This document shows positions 1 through 7,799 of a DNA stretch of 64,000 bases, piece by piece. The stretch lies in assembly GCA_029204225.1 (NCBI GenBank), contig CM055102.1:43514476-43578475 (forward strand), given 5' to 3'. A program made the translations under genes and the position numbers. The stretch comes from Diphasiastrum complanatum (lineage: Eukaryota; Streptophyta; Lycopodiopsida; Lycopodiales; Lycopodiaceae). Every line of letters starts with the position of its first letter. Positions within the stretch are counted from its first letter, which is position 1. The notes beneath the pieces were generated by a model. The model was not told the DNA's origin. It ran no database searches and saw only the letters and a list, made by a program, of their open reading frames with translations.

Positions 1-46
1 CTTGTAGTGACTATCTTTAATTAATTACTTTTCTCACAAATTTCTT

Positions 47-272
47 TTCTCAAACTTGCACCATCATGCTAGAATCAAACTGATCGATGTAGGTGTAATT
101 GGATGCATAAGCTAGTTTCCCCAAGGAACTTAGTCCAAGAACTCAAAAAGTTTTATCCAACAAGTCATGACATAAAAATTTGCTTAAGACGAGAAAAATT
201 AAAAGGTAGAAAATTGAGAAATGCAATTCATACCAAAACTACACTAGGACCTAGACTTGTCTCACTAGGCTC
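47..272. repeat. Diverged direct repeat, copy 1
   Basis: This stretch recurs in the same orientation at 757-994 with small indels. Shared anchors include CTCAAACTTGCA, TGATCGATGTAG versus TGATCAGTGTAG, AACAAGTCATGACATAAAA and AAACTACACTAGGA. The roughly 480-bp spacer has no coding sequence. It may be a pair of old LTRs or a duplicated noncoding unit: no primer site or polypurine tract was seen beside either copy, so the class is left open. Confidence 0.7.
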
Positions 273-533
273 TTAGAGTTCTTGGAGTTTTAGTTTTGGG
301 GTGAAACTAGCTCATTGCAACTAGTAGAATTGTACATTGGCCTTGATTCTCACCAACTCTATCCTATGGGTGCGAGAGAAAAGAGAATCAATGTAGAAAA
401 GACTTTAAAAAGACAATCATGTCTAGGTGAAAAGATAATGAGGCTTGCTTGATAGTTCAAAAAACCTAAGATGGGGCTATGCCATTGTTGGAAATCTTTT
501 GGCTGACTCATTCAACAACCATTGAAACTTGAA

Positions 534-617
534 CATGCATAATATATGACATTGAAGCTTTGTTGAAAGCTTGACCATGTATAATATATGACATTCAAGC
601 TTTGTTGAAAGTTGGCA
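534..617. repeat. 42-bp tandem duplication
   Basis: Two adjacent units start CATGCATAATATATGACATT and CATGTATAATATATGACATT and continue with CAAGCTTTGTTGAAAG or a one-base variant. It lies in the spacer of the larger direct repeat. Confidence 0.7.
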
Positions 618-756
618 TTTAATCTGTTTCCTACCTTTTGAATCATAATTCTTTCTATAATTATAACTTTATATGACATACATGTCTACATGTTACCTTT
701 TAATTTGGAATGTAAGAAGATTTGGGTCAGTCTAGTGTTAAGGCCTCAGTAACTAT

Positions 757-994
757 TTTTTTTTCTCAAACTTGCATTGTCATGCTAGAATTATCAAGAT
801 GATCAGTGTAGAGTGTAATTGGTTGGGTAAGCTAGTTTCGCCAACTTAGTCCTTGAAGAACTCAAAAAGTAGTTTTATTAACAAGTCATGACATAAAATA
901 TTGCTTAAGACAAAAAAAGTAAAAAGGGTAGAAGATTGAGAAATGCAATTTCATAGCAAAACTACACTAGGATCTAGACTTTTCGCACTAGGCT
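757..994. repeat. Diverged direct repeat, copy 2
   Basis: Second copy of the unit at 47-272, about 10-15% diverged by eye. It ends with the same CACTAGGC sequence as copy 1. Confidence 0.7.
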
Positions 995-1244
995 AGATGT
1001 TGCTTTTCAGTTTAAAACATAAGAATATTTGGGCCTCTCTAAAGGAAGGTTTCTATTAGTGACCTCATATGATGTTTGAATTTCAAAATATACTAGCTTT
1101 GACATGCATTGCATATTGCAAATATACTAGCAATCAAGCCTTTCAGATGCAATGAAACATGCATGTATGCTACTAGGCTTAAAATATATAAGACACACAT
1201 TTCACCATGATAATCAGTAACAATTGAATGATTTGAGTATGTAT

Positions 1245-1388
1245 TGTTAGAAAGTGTCAAGGCTATAACCCTTGCACAACACTCTAGGAACACAAATGGA
1301 TGGGTAGCTCAATGGTAGAGCACTCAACCGGAATGGGGGAGGTCCTGGATTAACCGACCACACACACCAAGTGTTCAAACTTTTCACA
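1245..1388 (+). repeat. TRIM 5' LTR
   Basis: 144 bp, TG...CA ends, abutting the primer-binding site at 1389. It contains the tRNA-like segment. Confidence 0.85.
1298..1368 (+). other. tRNA-like segment inside the TRIM LTR
   Basis: GCTC-AATGGTA-GAGC (1307-1321) is a perfect tRNA D-arm. TAGCTCAATGG fits the Pol III A-box, and the right LTR has the better-fitting TAGCTCAGTGG at 1524-1534. About 30 nt on, GGAGGTCCTGGATTAACC resembles a tRNA variable-loop/T-arm region but has lost the GTTCGA core. The anticodon stem is only partly paired. It is not a functional tRNA gene; it looks like a tRNA- or SINE-derived piece recruited into the LTR, by analogy with the 5S sequence in Cassandra TRIMs. Confidence 0.6.
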
Positions 1389-1402
1389 TGGTATCAGAGC
1401 CA
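1389..1402 (+). other. Primer-binding site (initiator tRNA-Met)
   Basis: TGGTATCAGAGCCA immediately follows the CA of the left LTR and is complementary to the 3' end of plant initiator tRNA-Met. Confidence 0.85.
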
Positions 1403-1463
1403 TGGTTTTTGGGTGTGGTCTAGGTGGGCGATAACTAAAAAGGGCTATGCCTTGAGGGGGGAG

Positions 1464-1564
1464 TGTTAGAAAGTGTGAAGGCTATAGCCCTTGCACAACA
1501 CTCTAGGAACACAAATGGACGGGTAGCTCAGTGGTAGGGCACCCCACCGGAAAAACTTGTCACA
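1464..1564 (+). repeat. TRIM 3' LTR (internally deleted)
   Basis: It matches the 5' LTR over the first ~85 bp and the last ~14 bp, lacking the second half of the tRNA-like segment. It is preceded by the polypurine tract. Confidence 0.82.
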
Positions 1565-1708
1565 TGTATTAGTAGTAGTATTGTGATGTCTCGCTAATTT
1601 TAGTTAACATGGAGTTGTTTTCATAAGCAAAATTTTGCAAGGTCTTTGGATTATTGATCAACTCTTACTGTTGTTGTTGATGCTACTACAACAACAACAT
1701 CAAAAACT

Positions 1709-1990
1709 TGTCCACAAGATCTAGATGCTCTTTTGGATTTCAAATCCACGTTGAACCATGAGTCTAAGTGCATGTAGTCATGGGAGTGGGTAGATTGTTG
1801 TGATTGGCCAGACATAAGATGTGACAATCACGCATGTGTTACAACTCTCTCACTAAATCATTGTGACTTGCATGGCAATATTCCATGATCGCTAGCTAAC
1901 TTCTATCTCCAATCAGTTGATCTTTGAAAAAATCACTTCATAGGCTACCTCCCAGAAGAGCTAGGATATCTCCAACACCTTCACTCTATT
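1709..1990 (+). pseudogene. LRR receptor N-terminal fragment (LRRNT plus first repeats)
   Basis: One frame reads through 94 codons with three in-frame stops. It shows the plant LRRNT_2 pattern: an acidic start with DALLDFKSTLNHES, then WVDCCDWPDIRCD with the Cys pairs, then repeats of the form VTTLSLNHCDLHGNIP and GYLPEELGYLQHLHSI. This domain caps the extracellular leucine-rich repeats of receptor-like proteins and kinases. No signal peptide, further repeats, transmembrane segment or kinase follow, because copia sequence begins within about 200 bp. It is a dead 5' fragment, possibly carried in by a transposon or left after a deletion. The family is well supported; the specific receptor is not identifiable. 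Confidence 0.75.
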
Positions 1991-2187
1991 GTAGTTTGAT
2001 CATTTGTTGATAAAGGTTCATCACGATCTACTTGTAAGTTGTCTAGTTTCAAGAGAGCTAGTCTTTCAATGTTCTAAATCATAGCAATTTCACTATTCCT
2101 TCATTTGTTGAGAGGAGTGTGAGTGCTTAGTGCATTAGAACATGTTCAAATAGAAGGAGTAATCATTATACATGATGGCTAAGGGAA

Positions 2188-2610
2188 AGTGCTCATGCCT
2201 TTATTTTAAGAGTCAGACCCTTAAATGATGATCTAGCATGTATTGATGATAGCATTAAAGAAGTAGAGCTTGTACAAGTAATGTTCAATGGATTGTTAGA
2301 TGATCATGCTAACCTTGTGCAGAGTTTTGCCATCCAAAAGACATTGCCAAGTGTGGAGGACATGCAAGAGGTCTTGGTGGCTGAAGAACATAGGCTACAA
2401 GAAAGAGGAGGAGCCGCATCAACTCAAGGAGGAGAAGAGGCTTTGTTTTCTAAGGGCAAAGGCAAAGGTAAGGGATTCAAGAAGCAAGGGAACCTGGATC
2501 AAGGTGAGGCATCCTCTTTTGGTGGTAACAAGAAGGACAAGTCTAAGCTTAAGTGTTTTTATTGTGGAATGAAAAGACACTTTGCTAATGAATGTTACAA
2601 GAAAAAGTAA
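2188..2610 (+). pseudogene. Copia A gag C-terminal part with zinc knuckle
   Basis: An open frame of 141 codons covers the second half of a copia Gag. It includes the region preceding the basic linker (a KGKGKGKGFKKQ tract) and ends in one CCHC zinc knuckle, CFYCGMKRHFANEC, followed by a lysine tail and TAA. The spacing is Cys-X2-Cys-X4-His-X4-Cys. In intact elements the knuckle binds the element RNA inside the virus-like particle. The N-terminal half is missing, and the stop separates gag from the rest of the polyprotein. The same arrangement is seen in the copia gag relics near 22.8 and 26.4 kb, so the three belong to related lineages. Confidence 0.85.
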
Positions 2611-2646
2611 GATCAAGGAGAGAAGCAAGGAAATCTTACTCTAGAT

Positions 2647-3079
2647 CACTAGGCCGAATGGGGGAAAAATGATATGCAAAAATCATCATTTAAGCTGATT
2701 TTAATGATAATTTTGAGGGTCGTCATTTAATCCATATCATTAAAACAAATGGTTAAAATGACGATAAAAAACCATCATTTATGTTACCTTGAATGACGAC
2801 CAATAAAAAAACCGTCATTTAATTTTTTTTATCTAAAAAAAAATGACGACCAAAAGTCTCATTAAAACCCTCTTAAATGAAGGCCAGAAACCATCAATTT
2901 AAATTGACTTAAATGACAACCATTAAAAATTGTCTTTTTTATTTTACCAGAATGGATAATAAATGACAACCAAAAACCGACATCTAGATCAGCTTAAATG
3001 ATAATTATTAAAAACTGTCTTTTTAATTTTGCCAAAATGAAGTCTCAATAATGATGGTCAAAAATTGTTATTAAAATTA
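2647..3079. repeat. AT-rich block of repeated ATGACGACC-type motifs (CACTA-like)
   Basis: About 430 bp interrupt the copia reading frame between the zinc knuckle and the region just after the protease. The motif AATGACGACCA, variants AATGACAACCA, and inverted partners such as CCGTCATTTAA recur at least eight times in both orientations. The block starts CACTAGGCC at 2647. Short subterminal repeats in both orientations behind a CACTA end are characteristic of plant CACTA (En/Spm) transposons. No matching TAGTG terminus is visible at the right edge, so only a fragment may remain. Confidence 0.5.
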
Positions 3080-3081
3080 CC

Positions 3082-4240
3082 ATGGCAAATTGCTATTTGT
3101 TAAAGGAGTTGGAGTGGTACCAGTGAAGTTAGCCAGCGGGAAGATAAAGCAGATAAGCAATGTGCAATATGTACCTGGCTTAGCTAACAATCTACTATCT
3201 GTTGGGACGATGGTTGATCAACAACTCAAGGACAGTGACAAATTTCTTGTCAAAGACATCAAGAATCACTACAAAGTGATTGCTACAGGAGCTAGAGTCA
3301 ATGGGACTTGACTCTACAAATTGAATGCGAGATCTTTTGCTCAAGCTATGGTAAGCACGGTTGATAGTCGAAGTGATCTTTGGCATCAACGATTCGGTCA
3401 TATTAGTGCTCAAAGTTTACAGATTCTCAAAAGAGGTAATCTAGTTATAGGATTGCCTGATATTTCTTTTGAAGGAAAAAATTGTGAAGGTTGCATTGTG
3501 GGAAAACAACACAGAGAGAGGTTTCCCAAAAGTGGAACAAGGAGAGCCAGTGGCATCCTAGATCTTATCCACAGTGATCTATGTGGACCTATGCAGACTA
3601 GATCTCTTATGGCTACTATTACTTTATCACCTTCATTGATGATTATAGCAGATGCATTTGGATTTATTTCATAAGCAAGAAATCAGATGCTTTTGCTAAC
3701 TTTAGAAAAATTCAAGGCATTAGTTGAAAAGCAAACAAGATGTTGCATCAAAACTTTGAGATCTGATGGAGGTGATGAGTATTTTTTGACAGAATTTATT
3801 GATTTCTGCAAAGATCAAGGGATCAAGAGGCAGACTACAACACCTTATTCACACAACAAAGAGTTGCAGAACGAAAGAACAGATCTATTGTTGAGATGGC
3901 CAGGGCGATGCTCAAAAGCAAGGGTCTGCCAAACACCTTTTGGGCAGAAGCTTGTAGCATAGCTACGCACATCCTGAATCGGTGTCCTACAAAATCTGTG
4001 GAAGGTAAGACACCTCATGAAGCTGTTACTGGAAAGAAAGCTAATATTTCTCATTTGAGAGTATTTGGTTGTGATGCTTATGCTCATATTCTTGATGAGA
4101 AACGAAGCAAATTGGATGCAAAATCTATCAAGTGTATTTTCCTTGGATATGATGAGAAGGCCAAGGCATACATGATGTATGACACAAATGCACAGAAGCT
4201 TGTAATTTCTAGGGATGCTACATTTGACGAGATGGGTTGA
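3082..4240 (+). pseudogene. Copia A GAG-pre-integrase and integrase remnant
   Basis: It begins just downstream of the lost protease site with GVVPVKLASGKIKQISNVQY and NLLSVGTMVDQQ, then WHQRFGHISAQSLQ and the zinc-binding CEGCIVGKQHRERFPKS of the integrase N-terminus. The DDE core follows: HSDLCGPM (first Asp), TLRSDGGDEYF (second Asp) and VAERKNRSIVEMARAML (the catalytic Glu), then the C-terminal HLRVFGCDAYAHI and IFLGYDEKAKAY. Integrase inserts the cDNA into the host genome. A TGA at 3309 and at least two frameshifts (near 3620-3690 and 3850-3890) separate the pieces, so no functional enzyme can be made. The frame ends at a TGA after ISRDATFDEMG. Confidence 0.88.
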
Positions 4241-4447
4241 GGTGAACAATCTGAAGTAATCACTAAACCTTTTGATGAGGGAGCGAAAGTACAGATCAAG
4301 AAGGAAGTGGATTTTGATATAGAAAATCCATTGGACAAAGGCAAGCCTGATGCTGAAATTCCCACGAGAGTACCTAAATGGTACTTATCAGTCCACAGAT
4401 GGTGCAAAGAAGGGAGATACTCCCGAATCTAGTGAGTAGGGAGAGCT

Positions 4448-6030
4448 TAGAAGATCAAGTAGAAATCGAAAACCTCCTGCAAGATTAGAGATGAATCTAG
4501 CCCTAATGGGTTCTGTGCTAATGGCTCAAGAACCAAAAACTTTTGATAAAGCAAAGGAGCACGAGGAGTGGCATGAAGCTATGGAAACAGAAATGGAAGC
4601 TCTATAAAAAAATAGGACTTGGAACTTGGTTGAGCTACCTGATGGTAAGACGCCTATCACTTGCAAATGGATATACAAGATCAAATATGGAGCTGATGGT
4701 CAACTCAACAAATACAAAGCACGGTTGGTTGCGAGAGGATTTGAACAGCAGGAAGGTATTGATTTTGAGGAAACCTTCGCACCCGTAGCTAAGATGGTAA
4801 CTATACGTTCTATCATTGCTATTTATTCTTTCTATGGTTGGAAGATCCAGCAAATGGATGTTAAATCTGCTTTTCTTAATGGAGTTCTGGACAAAGAGGT
4901 GTACTTAGTACAACCTCAAGGATTTATTGAACCACAGAGAGAGCACCTTGTTTGTAAGTTCAACAAAGCTATTTATGGATTGAAGCAAGCACCACAGGCG
5001 TGGTACTCTTGCATTGATGAACACTTTAAGCGAAGGGGAATGGTAAAGAGTGATGTTGATCCTAATCTTTACATTCTAAGGCAAGATTCAGATATAGTGT
5101 TTATTGTATTGTACGTGGATGATTTGATTATCACAGAAAGTAATGAGAGCTTAATTGATGAAATCAAATCAGATCTTTCCAATGCTTTTGACATGAGCGA
5201 TCTAGGATTGATGCACTATTGTCTTCACATGGAAGTATGGCAAAAGAAAAATGTGGTCTTTTTACACAAAGCAAATATTGTTTTATAAGTTCAATATGCA
5301 GGATTGTAAGCCTTTGAGTACACCTATGGATGTCAACACGAAGCTTACTGCATATGATATATCTGAGAAAGTGGATGCTTATTTGTATAGACAGCTGGTG
5401 GGTAGTTTGATTTATTTGACACACACACGACCTGATATTTCTTATGATGTTGGTGTTGTTAGTCAATTTATGCAAGATCCTAGTCAAACACACTGGAAGT
5501 CTACTAAACGTATTCTCAGATACATTCGAGGGACATTGAATTCTGGTTTGAAGTCTGATCAACTTGAAGCGCCAATATTAATAGGATATACAGATGTTGA
5601 TTGGGCAGATAATATTGATGACAAAAGGTCCACTAGTGGTCATACATTCAGTTATGGTACAACTATAGTTTCATGGAGCAGCAAAAAGCAACCTACATCA
5701 GCCTTATCCTTGACGGAAGCTGAATATCAAGCACTCAACAATGTTGCACAAGAAGCGGTATGGTTACGAAGATTGCTTGTGGATTTAGGTCAACCACAGG
5801 TGGACGCGACTACTATATCTTGCGACAATCAAGGCTGCATTCACCTTGCCAAAAATCCAGTTTTACATGCTCGAACCAAGCACATCAAAATACATTATCA
5901 TTTTGTTCGAGAGAAAATTCTTGATGGAGCCATTGATCTTGTTTTCTGTAAATCTAAAGATCAAGTGGCAAATATTTTTACTAAGTCATTAGGTAGATGT
6001 AAATTTGAAAAGTTTCGTACTCTACTATGA
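4448..6030 (+). pseudogene. Copia A reverse transcriptase and RNase H remnant
   Basis: Reverse transcriptase motifs appear in order: W-N-L-V-ELPDGKTPI, KARLVARGFEQQEGIDFEET, QMDVKSAFLNGVLDKEVY, YGLKQAPQAW and the catalytic box LYVDDLIIT (around 5113). After a frameshift or small deletion near 5285 the connection and RNase H continue open for 249 codons: LYRQLVGSLIYL, HWKSTKRILRYIRGTL, YTDVDWADNIDDKRSTSG, SLTEAEYQAL, SCDNQGCIHL, KHIKIHYHFVRE and the typical copia ending near VANIFTKSLG. The YVDD and RNase H acidic residues are retained. One stop lies near 4606 and the domains are out of frame with each other. It is the best-preserved RT/RNase H in the window. Confidence 0.9.
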
Positions 6031-6079
6031 ATAGAAGAATGTAATTTTATCATTGAGGAAAAACAATGATAAACTTCAT

Positions 6080-6317
6080 TGTTACACTTTCTAGTTACTG
6101 TTTACGATGTACTTTATTACTAGTTGTAACTAGCCGTAGGCTAGTCTAGTAGTCTACTCCTAGGTTCTCCCTCTCTATCAGGGTTAAGGGTTTATATGTA
6201 CATTTTACATTCAGTATGTGTTAGTGTGATAGAGTGATATTGCGTGTTCTTCTTCCGTCTCCCTACTTGGTGATTGCTTATGGTGAATGCTTGATGTTGC
6301 ATTTCTGATTGTTAACA
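6080..6317 (+). repeat. Candidate 3' LTR of copia A
   Basis: It starts TGTTAC about 50 bp after the RNase H stop and ends TGTTAACA, giving short inverted ends. It is rich in TCTAG/CTAG and promoter-like T-runs. No partner LTR survives in the window and no adjacent polypurine tract is clear, so the boundaries are provisional. Confidence 0.35.
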
Positions 6318-6334
6318 TCAAGGAGATGTCGAAT

Positions 6335-6973
6335 CACTGACATTGGATAAAATTTTTCTCAAGCACAAACAGATGTTGTGATTTTTTTGATAAATCATTC
6401 AAGTAAACTTCTAGGGTGTCGCCCATTTGCTGAGAAAAGGCAGCTTGCATAACACGTTGAAATGTGCTAGGAGCAATGCAGAGACCAAAAGACATGACTT
6501 TCCAATAGAAGGTTCCCCATTATGTGGCAAAAGCGGTTTTATGTTGACTTTCTTTAGCAATTTGGATCATATTATATCCGCTAAAGCCATCTAAGAAGGA
6601 GTATGCCTCATCTCCTGCGAGATTTTCTAGGATGGATTCTCCGAAAGGTAATTGAAAATGATCACGTTCTGTGACGACATTAAGTTTCTTAAAATTGACA
6701 GAGATCTAGAGTTTTCCATTTTTCTTAAGAACGATGATGATTGGGAAGACCCACTCAGTATGTTCAATTTCATAGATGAATCCTATTGATTTTGGCCTTG
6801 TAGATCGGATTGCATCGGTAGGGACGACTAGCAGTTGGCCTCGCACCCGGTTTAAGGGGAATACGATGCATAGCTACTTGGGGTGAGATGCCTTTCATGT
6901 CTTTATAGGACCAAGCAAAGACATGTCTATATTTGCACAGTAGCTTTTCAAGCCGTCTGTCTCTATGTTTCAA
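6335..6973 (-). pseudogene. Gypsy (Ty3-type) reverse transcriptase fragment
   Basis: Reading on the minus strand, it starts with YRHVFAWSYKDMKGISPQVA and HRIPLKPGARPT, the linker that precedes RT in plant gypsy elements. It then shifts frame into IYEIEHTEWVFPIIIVLKKN, FLDGFSGYNMIQIA, TAFAT, WGTFYWKVMSFGLC and VYLNDL. The catalytic box reads YLND where YLDD or YVDD is expected, so the first catalytic Asp has become Asn. Two in-frame stops and a frameshift confirm decay. It is cut off around 6335, next to the end of copia A, suggesting copia A inserted into or beside this older gypsy copy. Confidence 0.85.
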
Positions 6974-7660
6974 GAGAAATTTCCATTAAGTGATATTGTC
7001 ACGAAAACCATTTATCATGTAACATGAGAGTCAAGTATGCAAGTACAATAAAATACTATTAGCCTCAAATTCCCTGACATTCAATGAGCCTTATGCAAGA
7101 TCTAAGCACATACAATTCTATGACCATTTGATTGATTAACCCATGTTCATAGAATTGAAGTAACTTAGATACCATAAGGAACACACCATCATGCATAAAT
7201 AGCATTCATCATTGCTAACACATGCTAATTAGTTAAGAAGACAACTATTCAATGATACAAGAAGAGATTGAAAAAAACATACCTCCAAGTGTCCAGGAAC
7301 TGGGCCAACCCTCAGTTCAAGGAGTGCTCTTATTGGTACGAAGGCCTGTTTAGTTGCTAATAACGATTTGCATATGTCTCATCTTTTGAAAAACCCAAGA
7401 GGGCAAAACAATTGCTTAGAAATTGGTTTTGCCTCCAAAATATCATGTTTGCCCATTGACAAAAAGGGAAGGAGGCTCGTCGTTGGTCTGTTGCGAGAGA
7501 GGGAGGCTTGCTTTGAGACAGAAAGGGAGAGATCCGCCCCGTCGAGAGGTCACATAATTGACATTTGGGCTTGACATGTGTCCCATTTTGATAGGCTTTG
7601 AACATAGATGTTCATAGCCATAGCACAAAGTTGAAGGGCCAGAAGGGCCAAAACTTCAAT
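6974..7660. other. Intergenic, no recognisable feature
   Basis: Only short frames without family motifs. It could include gypsy leader sequence, but nothing supports that directly. Confidence 0.5.
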
Positions 7661-7667
7661 TATGCCC

Positions 7668-7795
7668 GGTAGTGGGTCGTGAGCAGGCCTGCTACACTAT
7701 ATAAAGGCAGCCTTCAACGCACCTCGCCGCAGGGCGGCTCAGTGCGTGAAGGTTGCCTGCTACACATGGTAGCGGGCCTGCTCACGCTCGCTACC
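7668..7795. repeat. 128-nt foldback (long imperfect hairpin)
   Basis: The left arm GGTAGTGGGTCGTGAGCAGG and its continuation CCTGCTAC pair with the right arm, whose reverse complement begins GGTAGCGAGCGTGAGCAGG and CCCGCTAC. Inside, GGCAGCCTTCAACGCAC pairs with GTGCGTGAAGGTTGCC, and the tip GCCGC-AGG-GCGGC forms its own stem. Only a few mismatches and bulges interrupt about 60 paired bases. The block is much richer in GC than its surroundings. It could be a foldback transposon or a small-RNA precursor; no flanking duplication was found. Confidence 0.75.
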
Positions 7796-7799
7796 TAGT

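Larger units (their letters stand above)
1245..1564 (+). mobile_element. Complete TRIM (miniature LTR retroelement) with tRNA-like LTR
   Basis: A 320-bp element has all LTR-retrotransposon landmarks and no coding capacity. A 144-bp left LTR (1245-1388) begins TGTTAG and ends TTCACA. It is followed directly by the initiator tRNA-Met primer site TGGTATCAGAGCCA, a 75-bp internal region, a polypurine tract GAGGGGGGAG (1454-1463) and a right LTR (1464-1564) with the same start and a CACA end. The right LTR is shortened by an internal deletion of about 43 bp. Direct 5-bp target duplications TGTAT flank it (1240-1244 and 1565-1569). This is the size class of TRIM elements, which depend on proteins made by other LTR elements. 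The LTR also carries a tRNA-like D-arm and A-box, which is unusual. The two LTRs differ at several sites, so the insertion is not recent. Confidence 0.88.
2188..6317 (+). mobile_element. Ty1/copia retrotransposon A, degenerate
   Basis: Gag, GAG-pre-integrase, integrase, reverse transcriptase and RNase H remnants appear in copia order on one strand. The 5' LTR and the start of gag are missing, the protease active site is replaced by an AT-rich repeat block, and stops and frameshifts break every domain. A candidate 3' LTR lies at 6080-6317. Confidence 0.85.

Noticed and set aside
1302-1368. Functional tRNA gene
   Set aside because: The D-arm is perfect, but the anticodon stem is poorly paired, the T-loop lacks GTTCGA and the acceptor arms do not pair. 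It lies inside an LTR.
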